A stretch of 64,000 nucleotides of DNA. It comes from Epilithonimonas sp. JDS. GTDB taxonomy: Bacteria; Bacteroidota; Bacteroidia; Flavobacteriales; Weeksellaceae. Within the stretch, counting starts at the first letter, position 1; each line of letters starts with the position of its first letter. The position numbers were made by a program, and so were the translations under genes. This document shows positions 7,835 to 16,171 of this stretch, piece by piece. The stretch lies in the NCBI RefSeq assembly GCF_021261315.1, contig NZ_JAJSAX010000003.1, positions 1 through 64,000 of the forward strand. The letters run 5' to 3'. The notes beneath the pieces were generated by a model. It ran no database searches. It was not told where the DNA came from and saw only the letters and a program-made list of their open reading frames with translations.

Positions 7835-8569
7835 ATGGCAAACATACTTCACAAAATCAAGGCATACCTCTACGACAACGTCCTTACAAAAGATAACCCC
7901 AATGATTACATCGCACGCACCGTAAGCGAGCGCTCGCTGAATGTGAAAGAAATCTGTGAAGCGGCAGTCAGCCGGGGCGGCGCAGATGTAGCCGCACAGA
8001 CTATGGAACATGCCACAGAACTCTTTCTGAAAGAAATGGCCTACCAGTTGTGCGACGGATACTCCGTGAACACCGGCTATTTCACAGCAAGTACCAATAT
8101 CCGGGGCGTGTTCGGCAGTCCCAGTGAGACATTTGACCCTGCCAAGCACAATATCCTCTTCCAGTTCAACCAGGGAGAAAAGCTAAGGGCGGAGATTGAC
8201 AACATAGAGGTGAATATCCTGGGCGTGGCGGATGCTTCGGCAGTGATACTCCAGGTGAGGGATGTGAGAACAGATTCTGTGAATGACCTGCTGACCCCGG
8301 GCAAAAACCTGAAAATACTTGGCAGCAAAATAAAGGTGTGGGGCGACAGCAGATCAAACGGCGTCTTCCTGGTTGATAATACGACTCAGGATCGGATCCA
8401 GGTGGATGAGAGTGATATGGTGAACAACAATCCATCGGAACTTATCATAGTGATTCCAGAACTGCCTGCCGGCACCTACAAATTGGAAATCGTGACACAG
8501 TACGCCGGAAGCTCCCAGCTGAAAGATCCGAGGATCATCTCCTTTGACAAACTGCTAACCGTGAAATAG
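7835..8569 (+). CDS. HU/IHF-like DNA-binding protein with C-terminal DUF4469 domain
   Basis: The protein (244 residues from the ATG at 7835) has two parts. The N-terminal half, about residues 1-105, matches the Bacteroidetes HU-like DNA-binding fold: KIKAYLYDNVLTKDNPNDY, RTVSERSLNVKEICEAAVSRGGADV, and a beta arm GYSVNTGYFTASTNIRGVF. The C-terminal half, about residues 115-244, is the Ig-like DUF4469 domain, with LLTPGKNLKILGSKIKVWGD and a closing PAGTYKLEIVTQYAGSS. Members of this family are common in Bacteroidetes and are assumed to bind DNA or act as nucleoid proteins; specific targets are not established. The longer frame from 7784 adds 17 residues that do not match the family, so the ATG at 7835 is preferred. 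Short genes for BamE-like proteins flank it on both sides. Confidence 0.8.
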   Translation: MANILHKIKAYLYDNVLTKDNPNDYIARTVSERSLNVKEICEAAVSRGGADVAAQTMEHATELFLKEMAYQLCDGYSVNTGYFTASTNIRGVFGSPSETFDPAKHNILFQFNQGEKLRAEIDNIEVNILGVADASAVILQVRDVRTDSVNDLLTPGKNLKILGSKIKVWGDSRSNGVFLVDNTTQDRIQVDESDMVNNNPSELIIVIPELPAGTYKLEIVTQYAGSSQLKDPRIISFDKLLTVK

Positions 8570-8705
8570 AAGGAATGTGCAGCGCCTAGCATCAGTCGTA
8601 ATAAGTATTTAGGAAGAGCATTGCTTCGCATTAAGCAACGGATACACTTGCCGCTGCGCAATGTTGCAAACAATCTGAAGGCGATTCAAAAATAGAAAAC
8701 AGGCG

Positions 8706-8927
8706 ATGAGACATCAGTATAAAAAACAAAAGTATGAAGAGCTGACCGGGAAATCCCGTGAGGAGGTGAAGAGCGAGCTGGGTGAAGGATTTAACTTTTA
8801 TCATAATGAGATATGGACTTACAACCTGAGAAAGGACTGGCTGGGAAGATGGATATATCTTCACCTACATTTTAAAGATAATAAGGTGGAGAGCTTCCAC
8901 ATTGGCAGAAGAAGTATTAAAAAATAA
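8706..8927 (+). CDS. Second small BamE/SmpA-like protein
   Basis: This 73-residue protein is a relative of the product of 7563-7793. The shared scheme is GKSREEVKSELGEGF, then EIWTYNLRKDWLGRW, then IYLHLHFKDNKVESF; the other copy has GKSKQDIVGIL, WIFIVGKNFFG and LYLFFTDDQVYDFF. The resemblance to the BamE fold is the same, and again there is no signal peptide. The two copies differ enough that the duplication is old. The gene starts 136 bases after the DUF4469 gene and is followed after 38 bases by the HTH gene. What the protein does is not known. The position on both sides of a DNA-binding protein may be meaningful, but I cannot show interaction from sequence. Confidence 0.6.
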   Translation: MRHQYKKQKYEELTGKSREEVKSELGEGFNFYHNEIWTYNLRKDWLGRWIYLHLHFKDNKVESFHIGRRSIKK

Positions 8928-8965
8928 TTGTTTGATAAGTGTCCCACGTCTCAAAAAAAAATACT

Positions 8966-9406
8966 ATGCTGGATTTGAAGTATATACATATTGGATCTCT
9001 CATCGAAATGAGATATAAGGAAATGAAAATCTCTACACAGCGAACCTGTAGATTTTTGAAATGCAAGAAGGTGGATATAGAAGCGATGTTTGTTTCCCAA
9101 AGCCTGGATGCCGAAGTGCTCTTGAGGTGGAGCAAGCTTTTGGAATATGACTTCTTTAGGCTCTACTCCCAGCATCTTATTCTGTATTCACCTAAGGCTG
9201 GACGCAATTTCCAGAGCTACCAGCCGGAGCAGAAAAGCGCTCTTCCACAGTACAGGAAAAATATGTACACCAGAGAAATTATAGATTTTGTACTGGAGCA
9301 GATTGACACAGGAAAAAAGACAAAGGCACAGATAACAGAAGTTTACGGAATACCAAAAACAACACTATACAAATGGATAGCAAAATACTCCCCTCCGCAG
9401 GAATAG
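8966..9406 (+). CDS. Small helix-turn-helix protein (flavobacterial family)
   Basis: The protein (146 residues from the ATG at 8966) begins MLDLKYIHIGSLIEMRYKEM and ends with KAQITEVYGIPKTTLYKWIAKY, a helix-turn-helix of the kind seen in transposase subunits and HTH_28 domains. The N-terminal half (CRFLKCKKVDIEAMF, LRWSKLLEYDFFRLYSQHL) looks like a second helical DNA-binding or dimerisation region. I recall this combination as common in Chryseobacterium, where it is often labelled transposase, but there is no DDE catalytic domain, no inverted repeats and no insertion sequence here. A longer frame from 8939 is open, but MLDLK matches the family start. The 3' end overlaps the next gene by 34 bases. 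A transcription-factor role is plausible; the target is unknown. Confidence 0.7.
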   Translation: MLDLKYIHIGSLIEMRYKEMKISTQRTCRFLKCKKVDIEAMFVSQSLDAEVLLRWSKLLEYDFFRLYSQHLILYSPKAGRNFQSYQPEQKSALPQYRKNMYTREIIDFVLEQIDTGKKTKAQITEVYGIPKTTLYKWIAKYSPPQE

Positions 9407-9609
9407 AATCATTAGCCGGCTTTTGTGATAAGGTGAGAGAACTGCTGGCGTCGAACCAGCTGCCGGAAGAAAAAGCAGTGGAAATAAAAATGCGGCTTTC
9501 GGAGGATCTTCAGGATTACCATTATTACCAGTCACTCATAGATCTTGTACACTCCGTTACAACGACTCCGGGAGAGACCGGCAAAATACAAAATGAATTG
9601 TTTTACTGA
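9373..9609 (+). CDS. Small hypothetical protein overlapping the HTH gene
   Basis: The 78-residue frame starts inside the last 34 bases of the HTH gene, in another frame, and runs to 25 bases before the next gene. It encodes a helical acidic protein (VRELLASNQLPEEKAVEIKMRLSEDL) without signal peptide or membrane segment. I do not recognise it. The coding case rests on its exact fit between two genes of the same direction and on an otherwise unexplained 200-base gap. The true start could also be an internal methionine (MRLSED), which would avoid the overlap but leave a shorter protein. Confidence 0.45.
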   Translation: MDSKILPSAGIESLAGFCDKVRELLASNQLPEEKAVEIKMRLSEDLQDYHYYQSLIDLVHSVTTTPGETGKIQNELFY

Positions 9610-9633
9610 GTTAACATTTAAAAATACGCAGCA

Positions 9634-10101
9634 ATGTCTATAGATAATAAAGCAGCAGCGACCAGATATATTTACTTGATAATATGTGCAGTATTAGTGA
9701 CCTTGTATGGTCTTCTGACCTGCATTCTTTTCCGAATTACTCATTTGGCATTGTACATTTCCATCTTATTACTCTTAGCGCTTCTCACTTATAAGCTTGT
9801 AACGATAAAATATTTCAAGCTGGAGCTTTCAGAGGACTTAATTTCTATAAAGTACAATCACCCACTGATCAAAAGGTACAGGTCTGCGAACCTGGAGTTG
9901 CCCTGGTATAAAATCAGCTTTTGCCAGCTGGAAAAGCATTCGGTATTTAATTATATCCGTATCGGTGTTTATGGCAGATATAAGAATAAAGTGTTTATCT
10001 ACAACTTGGGCATCCTGGCTTCTGAAAGCATAGATCTGATAAACGAAGGCATTTTGAAAGCAAAAGAAAACCAGAACAATCATAAACAAATTTTGAGATG
10101 A
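9634..10101 (+). CDS. Small membrane protein with two transmembrane segments and a PH-like cytoplasmic domain, copy A
   Basis: This 155-residue protein has two adjacent hydrophobic segments (about residues 10-30 and 36-55), followed by a soluble domain built from short strands (FKLELSEDLISIKY, YKISFCQLEKHS, YIRIGVYG, KVFIYNLGILASES). It then has a terminal helix (IDLINEGILKAKE). The layout resembles bacterial PH-like membrane proteins, but that is inference. A paralog is encoded at 13969-14409 with the same order of motifs (YFKMEI, KINFCKLEKS, MFCYEVGILSKKS). The stop codon overlaps the start of the next HTH gene by four bases (ATGA), so the two are translationally coupled. No known function can be assigned. 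Confidence 0.65.
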   Translation: MSIDNKAAATRYIYLIICAVLVTLYGLLTCILFRITHLALYISILLLLALLTYKLVTIKYFKLELSEDLISIKYNHPLIKRYRSANLELPWYKISFCQLEKHSVFNYIRIGVYGRYKNKVFIYNLGILASESIDLINEGILKAKENQNNHKQILR

Positions 10102-10421
10102 GTCATAAAGGTCCTGATTACATACGCATCTACACCGATTTAATCAATACAAAACACCCGGATAAAATAGAGTCTTGCAGATCTTTGCTCTCTAAAAAAT
10201 ACCTCTCTGTATTGGATATTATAAAGCTTAACAGCAAGATCTCCGGAAAAAAAAGTAAGGATTCGGAACTGTTCAATCAGCAGCATAAATCATATAATAA
10301 ATCAGACATTTTTGAAATTCTGGACTATCAGAAAAAATATGGTTTGAACAACAGCCAGCTGGCTATGCATTTCAATCTCAGTCGCAACACTGTTGCGAAA
10401 TGGAAAAAATTATTTATTTAA
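10098..10421 (+). CDS. Small helix-turn-helix protein, coupled to the membrane protein
   Basis: The 107-residue protein ends with LNNSQLAMHFNLSRNTVAKWKKLF, a clear helix-turn-helix with the TVAKWKK recognition helix typical of transposase-like and regulator HTHs. The N-terminal half (DYIRIYTDLINTKHPDKIESC, LSVLDIIKLNSKI) is helical and shared, as I recall, with a family common in Chryseobacterium. It overlaps the preceding membrane-protein gene by four bases and ends six bases before the delta-60 gene start. Like the HTH protein at 8966 it lacks any catalytic domain. A regulator that senses through the coupled membrane protein is possible but unproven. Confidence 0.65.
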   Translation: MSHKGPDYIRIYTDLINTKHPDKIESCRSLLSKKYLSVLDIIKLNSKISGKKSKDSELFNQQHKSYNKSDIFEILDYQKKYGLNNSQLAMHFNLSRNTVAKWKKLFI

Positions 10422-10426
10422 TATTT

Positions 10427-11848
10427 ATGAAGAAAACAATCTTATTCACAAGCATCTCTACAGTGAATATCCTCACGGCACAGATTATTTCTAAAGATCA
10501 AACATTCGGTACTAATGGCAAATTCACCATCACAAATTCAGTAAATTCAGTAAATGATGTTTACGGTTCAGAAATGATTCAGAATCAGGATGGGAATATA
10601 TATTTCACTTCTTTGATGGGAGATAGTACAACAGGATATACAAAAACTGTACTTTCAAAGATAAGCAGCTCTGGCGTTGTAGATACCAGTTTTGGGGTAA
10701 ATGGGAAGGCTGTTGTCGATTCTTATTTAAATCCAAACAGTAATTTACAGAGGCAGCCGGACGGCAAACTCCTGATAATGGGATTCCATCGGGGTACAGG
10801 AGGCGACCTGAAAACGTATGCAGATATTATCCGGTTTCTGCCAGACGGCCAATTGGATCCGACATTCGGAATTGGCGGTACTGCATCATTTGGGAATGTA
10901 TCTTCTGATATTGATAAACGGTACTATGGGCTACTCCAAATGGGTGATAAAATTATTTTTTATGGAGAAGCACTTAGTGACAACAGCTATTTGCAAAAAA
11001 GAATAGTGTACAGATTGAACAGCGACGGTACGATAGACACATCATTCGGAACGGGAGGAACGATCACGACTCAGGGGCGGTTTATCTTTCTGGACAACTT
11101 TTCCAATATTGTGAGTTTTACAAGTGACACTCCTTCTAACGGTACAATCGAAAAATATAACAGAAATGGAGAGCCCATGACGACATTTGGCAACAATGGC
11201 TCTTTAACTTTGACGTTTGATCCAGGACCGATTGCATCAGCTTTTTTGGATAGCAAGAACCACCTGATATACGCCAATATGGATGGAAAGATGGGAAGAA
11301 TAAGTCCAGATGGAAATTTGGATACGTCCTTTGTATTTAATTCTGCGATGCTGCCATTCCCAGTATTGATTTTCAGCATCGTCGAAAAAGATGGATATTA
11401 CTACGTCGGAGGAATGAATCAGACCAATAATGAATATTTTATTTCAAAACTTGAATCAAATGGCAATATGGATTCGGTGTTCGGGTATTATGTAGAAAGT
11501 GATCCTGATTTTCATTCCATTGGCTGTCTCATTATTAATGAAGACAACATTGTAGCAAATGGAAACGGATTTATCACTAAATACATCACCAGCAACGACA
11601 CAAGTTTGTCCGCAGTCAACTCAAAATCAGTAGTCAAGATTGTATTTGAGAATCCCGTAGAAGATTATTTAATCTACAGCACCAATCACGCCTTGAGTTA
11701 TATCGATATTTACTCTGTAGACGGAAAATTAGTCAAAACTTTGATTAACGGTAAAAATCACGTCTCTACCCTACCCAAAGGAATTTATTATATAAAAGCG
11801 ACAACTGAAAATGGCATTACCGTCACAAAAAAACTGATCAAAAAATAA
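10427..11848 (+). CDS. Secreted delta-60 repeat protein with atypical T9SS sorting domain
   Basis: The protein (473 residues from the ATG at 10427) has a signal peptide (MKKTILFTSISTVNILTAQ). It also contains a series of delta-60 repeats, recognised by a D/T.(S/T)FG..G motif: TSFGVNGK, PTFGIGGT, TSFGTGGT, TTFGNNGS, TSFVFNS and SVFGYY. These are spaced by about 50-60 residues and separated by QPDGKLL-type strands, as expected for a beta-propeller-like fold. The C-terminus (VVKIVFENPVEDYLIYS through GIYYIKATTENGITVTKKLIKK) is a type A T9SS sorting domain in which the usual YPNP is replaced by FENP. The cargo is therefore predicted to be secreted or surface-anchored. The start at 10427 gives a proper signal peptide; the frame open to 10400 would add nine residues overlapping the HTH gene. 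The five-hairpin array follows. Confidence 0.85.
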   Translation: MKKTILFTSISTVNILTAQIISKDQTFGTNGKFTITNSVNSVNDVYGSEMIQNQDGNIYFTSLMGDSTTGYTKTVLSKISSSGVVDTSFGVNGKAVVDSYLNPNSNLQRQPDGKLLIMGFHRGTGGDLKTYADIIRFLPDGQLDPTFGIGGTASFGNVSSDIDKRYYGLLQMGDKIIFYGEALSDNSYLQKRIVYRLNSDGTIDTSFGTGGTITTQGRFIFLDNFSNIVSFTSDTPSNGTIEKYNRNGEPMTTFGNNGSLTLTFDPGPIASAFLDSKNHLIYANMDGKMGRISPDGNLDTSFVFNSAMLPFPVLIFSIVEKDGYYYVGGMNQTNNEYFISKLESNGNMDSVFGYYVESDPDFHSIGCLIINEDNIVANGNGFITKYITSNDTSLSAVNSKSVVKIVFENPVEDYLIYSTNHALSYIDIYSVDGKLVKTLINGKNHVSTLPKGIYYIKATTENGITVTKKLIKK

Positions 11849-11896
11849 CAATGTTTTAGTTATTACCCTTATCGAAAGGGGATTATGTAAGATAAA

Positions 11897-12722
11897 ACCA
11901 GATAGTCTGGTTTGACACAGGGATTCATCGTTTTCTTTACTTTCACGTGTTTATATGTACTGAAAACGATCCTGTGTCTATTTATTTAATTGAAAATATG
12001 TACAGATAAATTGACATTACTTCAAAATAATTGGTATCAGCTTATGAGTAAAGATTTAGTAAGATAAACCAGAGATTCTGGTCTGGCACAGGGCATCTAT
12101 CGTTGGCTTTGTTTTTTCATTTGTGTTTTTATTAGCATTGAAAACGGCCCTGTGTCTTTTTAATAACAAAAATTATCGTTCTGCATCTTTATGCAGCATC
12201 AGAAAAAAAGGGGTATACCCGACACAGGGACACATTTCCATGATTAATTAGACTTCATAACACTATCAGTTCCCTGTGTTTTTTTATTAACACCAAAATT
12301 ACAATACTTTATATTAAAGATCATTAACAGGTTTAGAAATTATATGGGTAAAAATATCTTAAGGATGCTTTAAAATAAAACCAGAGAGCCTGGTCTGGCA
12401 TAGGACTAAGTCGTTTCCTTGTTTTTTAATTTGTGTTTTATAGCATTGAAACGACCCTATGTCTATTTTAAATAGACACCCACTTAAAATAGTAAAGATT
12501 GCACAACATAGATTTCGAAATGCTATTTATAGAATAATCTACCGCATAGATAATATTGCAGCAAGCAAAAAGGCACAATTACCCTTTTTTCAAATTTGCA
12601 TTTTTTTAAGCTGAACACAATTTAATCTGAAAGAGAAATAAGGAAATTATAGGTATGGCACAGGGACAAGTGAAATTGATAGCAATTTTTTTCATAATAT
12701 TTTTAGGGTTCTATCCCTGTGC
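11897..12722 (+). repeat. Five-unit array of compound hairpins in a 964-base gene-free gap
   Basis: Units lie at 11897-11978, 12068-12156, 12221-12280, 12380-12463 and 12657-12722. Each has a long hairpin whose foot is GRCACAGGG on the left and CCCTGTGYC on the right. The apical loop is about 25-50 bases, and a T-rich tail follows. In units 1, 2 and 4 the long hairpin is directly preceded by a small perfect hairpin, ACCAGA-3 nt-TCTGGT (ACCAG/CTGGT in unit 4). In unit 4 the foot changed to GGCATAGG with a matching CCTATGTC, a compensatory C-G to T-A change. Units 1 and 4 add an inner stem ATCGTTTTC/GAAAACGAT or GTCGTTTC/GAAACGAC. No reading frame fits. The tails make each unit look like a transcript end, yet there are five in series, so tandem small RNAs or a structured repeat element are more likely than a single terminator. 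Confidence 0.75.
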
Positions 12723-12812
12723 TTTTTTAAAACAATCCCATTTTTATAGGTATAGTTGGTACCGGAGTAATGGTTTAAAGCTGGATTCACTAATCTTTGA
12801 TCACATATTTTT

Positions 12813-13958
12813 ATGAAGAAAAAAATATTGTTTGTTTACTACCAGAATATAAAACAGGGCGGAATTTCAAAAGCTATAGCAAAAATCACTGAAAATTTGG
12901 CTTATAAAGATATTGAGATAACAATATTATTCCTGATGTCTGAGCATGAGGACTTTTTTCAAATCGATAGCCGAGTAAGGAAAATATATCTAGACACGTT
13001 TGATACAACTCAGTACAGATTTGCATCAGCTCTTTATTATAAAAGATATTTTGCAGGTTTAAGTCGTAAGTTAGTAAACTACAGTTACGACTTGGGATCA
13101 TTTCTTATGCTGAAAAAATGGATCAGCGAAAATCACCAGAACTATGATCAAATTATTTCCTGCTGGTATAAATTATCTACATTTCTAACTTTCACCGAAG
13201 CTAAAAAGAAAGTGATTGCCTGGGAGCATATCAACTACAAGACAGGAGGATTATTATATTACCAATGGCTTAGGAAAAGATATTCTAAGCTGAAGGGCAT
13301 CATTTGCCTGACAGATGAAGCTGTCAAATTTTACAAAACGATAAATTCAAATACTGTCAAAATATCCAATATCATCGGTGATGATTATGAGAATGCTGCT
13401 ATAAATTTTTCTGAGAAAGAAAATAACATATTTCTCGCCTGCAGGCTCGAACCTGAAAAAAACATTGACGAGTTTCTTGAGATCGTTAGCATGACAAAAA
13501 TGCCGGAGAATTGGACGGTCAATATAGCAGGAAACGGTGCAGAGTTTCAAAAACTCACGGAAAAAACAGTTGCACTTGGATTAAAAAACGTAAAATTTCT
13601 CGGAAGCATAAATTCTGATATGATGGTGGATCACTTTAAGAAATCTAAGATTTTTTGTATGACCTCTGTGGTGGAAGGACTGCCAACAACTTTAATCGAA
13701 GCTATGTTTTGTGGCAATGTGCTGATCAGTTATGACTGTCCTACTGGTCCAGCCGAGATCATCAATAATCGAAATGGTTATCTTATTCCCCTACACGACA
13801 AATATCTTTTTAAAGAAAAATTACAGTATTTAATTTATAATGGGGAGGGATTAGAATTACTAATGCGATTATCCCTTAATGAATCCATTAATTGGGGAAA
13901 AGCTGACATTATCGAAAAGTGGAAAAAGATGCTTAGTCTGGAATTTGAAAATAGTTAA
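12813..13958 (+). CDS. Glycosyltransferase family 4 (GT-B fold)
   Basis: The 381-residue protein has the two-domain pattern of GT4 enzymes, which use nucleotide sugars to extend glycans. The N-terminal domain starts MKKKILFVYYQNIKQGGISK, where the GGI turn belongs to the acceptor-side Rossmann domain. The C-terminal donor domain shows LACRLEPEKNIDEFLEI, NVKFLGSI and the motif EGLPTTLIEAMFCGN, which supplies the acidic residues that hold the nucleotide sugar. There is no membrane segment, so it acts at the inner face of the membrane. It is an isolated gene, preceded by the hairpin array and followed by the small membrane protein. Donor and acceptor cannot be told from sequence. Together with the acyltransferase at 5832 it suggests surface-polysaccharide modification. 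Confidence 0.85.
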   Translation: MKKKILFVYYQNIKQGGISKAIAKITENLAYKDIEITILFLMSEHEDFFQIDSRVRKIYLDTFDTTQYRFASALYYKRYFAGLSRKLVNYSYDLGSFLMLKKWISENHQNYDQIISCWYKLSTFLTFTEAKKKVIAWEHINYKTGGLLYYQWLRKRYSKLKGIICLTDEAVKFYKTINSNTVKISNIIGDDYENAAINFSEKENNIFLACRLEPEKNIDEFLEIVSMTKMPENWTVNIAGNGAEFQKLTEKTVALGLKNVKFLGSINSDMMVDHFKKSKIFCMTSVVEGLPTTLIEAMFCGNVLISYDCPTGPAEIINNRNGYLIPLHDKYLFKEKLQYLIYNGEGLELLMRLSLNESINWGKADIIEKWKKMLSLEFENS

Positions 13959-13968
13959 AAGTGACAAG

Positions 13969-14409
13969 ATGTGTTTTGACAATAAAATAGCAACCTTAAC
14001 ATCTATTTGGATAATTGTGATAATAGTAGTTAATATTTTATCTATTTCTATCATTTGCATATTATCCAACACTAATATCACTTTATATATTGGCTTGGTT
14101 TTTCTTATGGCAATACTAGCATTTAAATTTTTGACCCTTAGATATTTCAAAATGGAAATAACAGGCGGAAATTTTTGTACGACGTATTATACACCATTTA
14201 AGAACCGAGGTGACATGATAGTTATGGAGCAGCCACTTGATAAAATAAATTTTTGTAAACTTGAAAAAAGCATCATTTCACATTATATCTGCATTGTAAT
14301 ATCCAGAAAAGAAAAAAATGAGATGTTTTGTTATGAGGTAGGCATTTTGTCTAAGAAAAGTATTAGGCAAATCAATGAGGTCTTTTATACTATTAATAGG
14401 AACACTTAG
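13969..14409 (+). CDS. Small membrane protein with PH-like domain, copy B
   Basis: This 146-residue protein (from the ATG at 13969) is a paralog of the product of 9634-10101: two N-terminal membrane segments, then KFLTLRYFKMEI, DKINFCKLEKS, MFCYEVGILSKKS and a terminal helix. The frame is open upstream to 13879, but that would overlap the glycosyltransferase end, and the copy A alignment begins near 13969. It lies 10 bases after the glycosyltransferase stop. Unlike copy A it has no HTH partner behind it. Its function is unknown; possible roles are as an accessory to the glycosyltransferase or as a stray duplicate. Confidence 0.6.
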   Translation: MCFDNKIATLTSIWIIVIIVVNILSISIICILSNTNITLYIGLVFLMAILAFKFLTLRYFKMEITGGNFCTTYYTPFKNRGDMIVMEQPLDKINFCKLEKSIISHYICIVISRKEKNEMFCYEVGILSKKSIRQINEVFYTINRNT

Positions 14410-14485
14410 AATTAATAGATGCAACTTAAATTATTGATTAATTTTATACGATCTGATTTAATAAAATACCAGCAGGAAACTCTAA

Positions 14486-14780
14486 ATGCATTCCTATGGA
14501 TTTGAAGCTTCTGCAAATGATTTTGAAGGCTATCTTATGATGAAAAACGGTACTATCGAAATTCATTTTTTTTGAATTCAAAGATTTGATATCAACTGAA
14601 AATTACGGACAGATCTACATCCGGACTTCTAATATTGAGGCTCTATACAATTATTGTTTAGGTAAGAATATTAAGATCCATCCGGCAGGAAGTCTAAGCG
14701 AAAGATCTTGGGGTCAGAAGGAATTTTCACTTTTTGATCCCGACAACAATTTGATCACATTCGGACGGGCCGCAGTGTGA
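14486..14780 (+). pseudogene. Frameshifted and shortened VOC-family (bleomycin-resistance-like) gene
   Basis: From the ATG at 14486 the frame reads MHSYGFEASANDFEGYLMM and then IEIHFF. It meets a run of eight T near 14566-14573, after which the match continues in the next frame as EFKDLISTENYGQIYIRT, ending with FSLFDPDNNLITFG at 14780. This is the pattern of VOC-fold bleomycin-resistance-type proteins (EIHFFEFK, NYGQIYIRT, WGQKEFSLxDPDxNL). One extra T explains the break. The first 20-30 residues expected for the family are also missing. The decay agrees with the two other broken genes that follow. A sequencing error in the T run is the alternative for this one site. Confidence 0.75.
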
Positions 14781-14978
14781 ATCCATAAGTGACAATATTT
14801 TTACGATGTATAGACTTTATCCGATACCCCAAATTGATTGTCTGGGGATTATGTAACTTGTAACACCATAATACTGTGATTAAAAATGAAGTTTTTATAA
14901 CTGTAATCTGCAACAAACTTTGTAATTCAATTTGTCGGATAATAATTATAATTTGTTGAATATCATTATACTTTCCCA

Positions 14979-15913
14979 CTATTTATTATAAGCTTCCCAT
15001 TCCATATTATTTTTCGCCCATTGTTTGGCAGAGGTTGTCGGAATTCCGTTCTTGCCATTGAAGGTATTCTCCAGCGGCCAGGAAACACCTCTTCCTGCTC
15101 CGAATACAGAACGGTACTTTTTAACAAAATTGGTAGGATCTTTTTTAAGTTCATCTGTAATCTCTTCCATATCAGAAAGCGTAAGCTCATACTTCCGGCC
15201 TGATAATGATTCTGCAATATCAGCCAGATCTCCGTAAGTGATCGTATCACCGGCGATATAGACGATCTCATTTTCAATCTGCGGTTCTGTAAAGAAAATC
15301 TCAGCGGTAAGCCGTCCAATATCATCCGGTGTGGTCAATGTAACTGCCGTATCCCATCCACCTATAGCATTGATTAATCTATTTTCCATATCTAAAATAC
15401 CGAAGAACGGTTCAAAAAGATAACTGGTAAACATACCTGTAGAAATAATAACCCATTTTGTGGCACTTTGTGATCTCAAAAGCTCTCTCACATCAAGCTG
15501 CTCATCAAAAAGATCCTGCGCGCTTCCCTGCCCTATCACTTCAAAGTCCACTCCGAACTGCCAGGGAAAATATCTTTTGACACAGGCATCAATATCGCAT
15601 TGGCCAACTTCAGCTGAAAACCTCCCGCGCCTGTTCCATAACCTGTACACGAAACAATAGCGTCGTAATTTCTGAAAATATCAATAAGCTCAGAAGACGT
15701 AGCTGACAGGTCGCCCGCAAGCAATTCCACACCCAATTCCCGGATCTCTCTAACATTCTTTTTCTTATCTGGATCTTCAGAGTTGATCGTTGCTTCTCTC
15801 AACAGTACGGTTACTGTGATGTTATTATAGTTTTTAGCCTTTTTTGATATATTTCGTATAATAGGCATACCTAACTCACCTGCACCCAAAATTAAAACTG
15901 ATGTATTTTCCAT
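14979..15913 (-). pseudogene. Frameshifted NmrA-type NAD(P)-binding oxidoreductase
   Basis: The N-terminal part reads MENTSVLILGAGELGMPIIR (start 15913), a Rossmann fold with GxGxxG, then VTVLLREATI and VELLAGDLSATSSELIDIF, typical of NmrA/isoflavone-reductase-like proteins. Near 15600 the frame is lost: LKLANAI continues in another frame as DACVKRYFPWQFGVDF and runs to the stop at 14979 through WVIISTGMFTSYLFEP and DDIGRLTAEIFFT. One missing base (a G in a TTGGAT context) would restore a product of about 310 residues, the normal family length. The gene is divergent from the HxlR gene at 16172, the usual layout for a redox-responsive pair, and that regulator is broken as well. Loss of function or a sequencing error are the two readings. 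Confidence 0.8.
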
Positions 15914-16171
15914 ATTAAAATAATTAAAATTTGAATCAATTATCCTAATGAATTCTTCTTGATATGCAAAATTACCACCTTCAAACCCAAAAAACAATAA
16001 GACACCTCATTGTGAGCTACGTACATCGATGTTAGTTTTTTGAGTTTTAGTCACATTAATTTTAAATGAAGGTCAAATTTTATTTTCTAAATGCATCACT
16101 ATTATAAAGTTCCTTTTGACAAAAGTTTTTTCATCAGAAAAATCTATCTTTATTTGCATTAAATATACTTT

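Noticed and set aside
8966-10421. Insertion sequence based on transposase-like HTH proteins
   Set aside because: No catalytic DDE domain, no terminal inverted repeats and no target duplication are visible; both HTH proteins are complete small proteins.
11849-12812. Retron or diversity-generating retroelement RNA
   Set aside because: No reverse transcriptase is encoded nearby, and there is no template/variable repeat pair.
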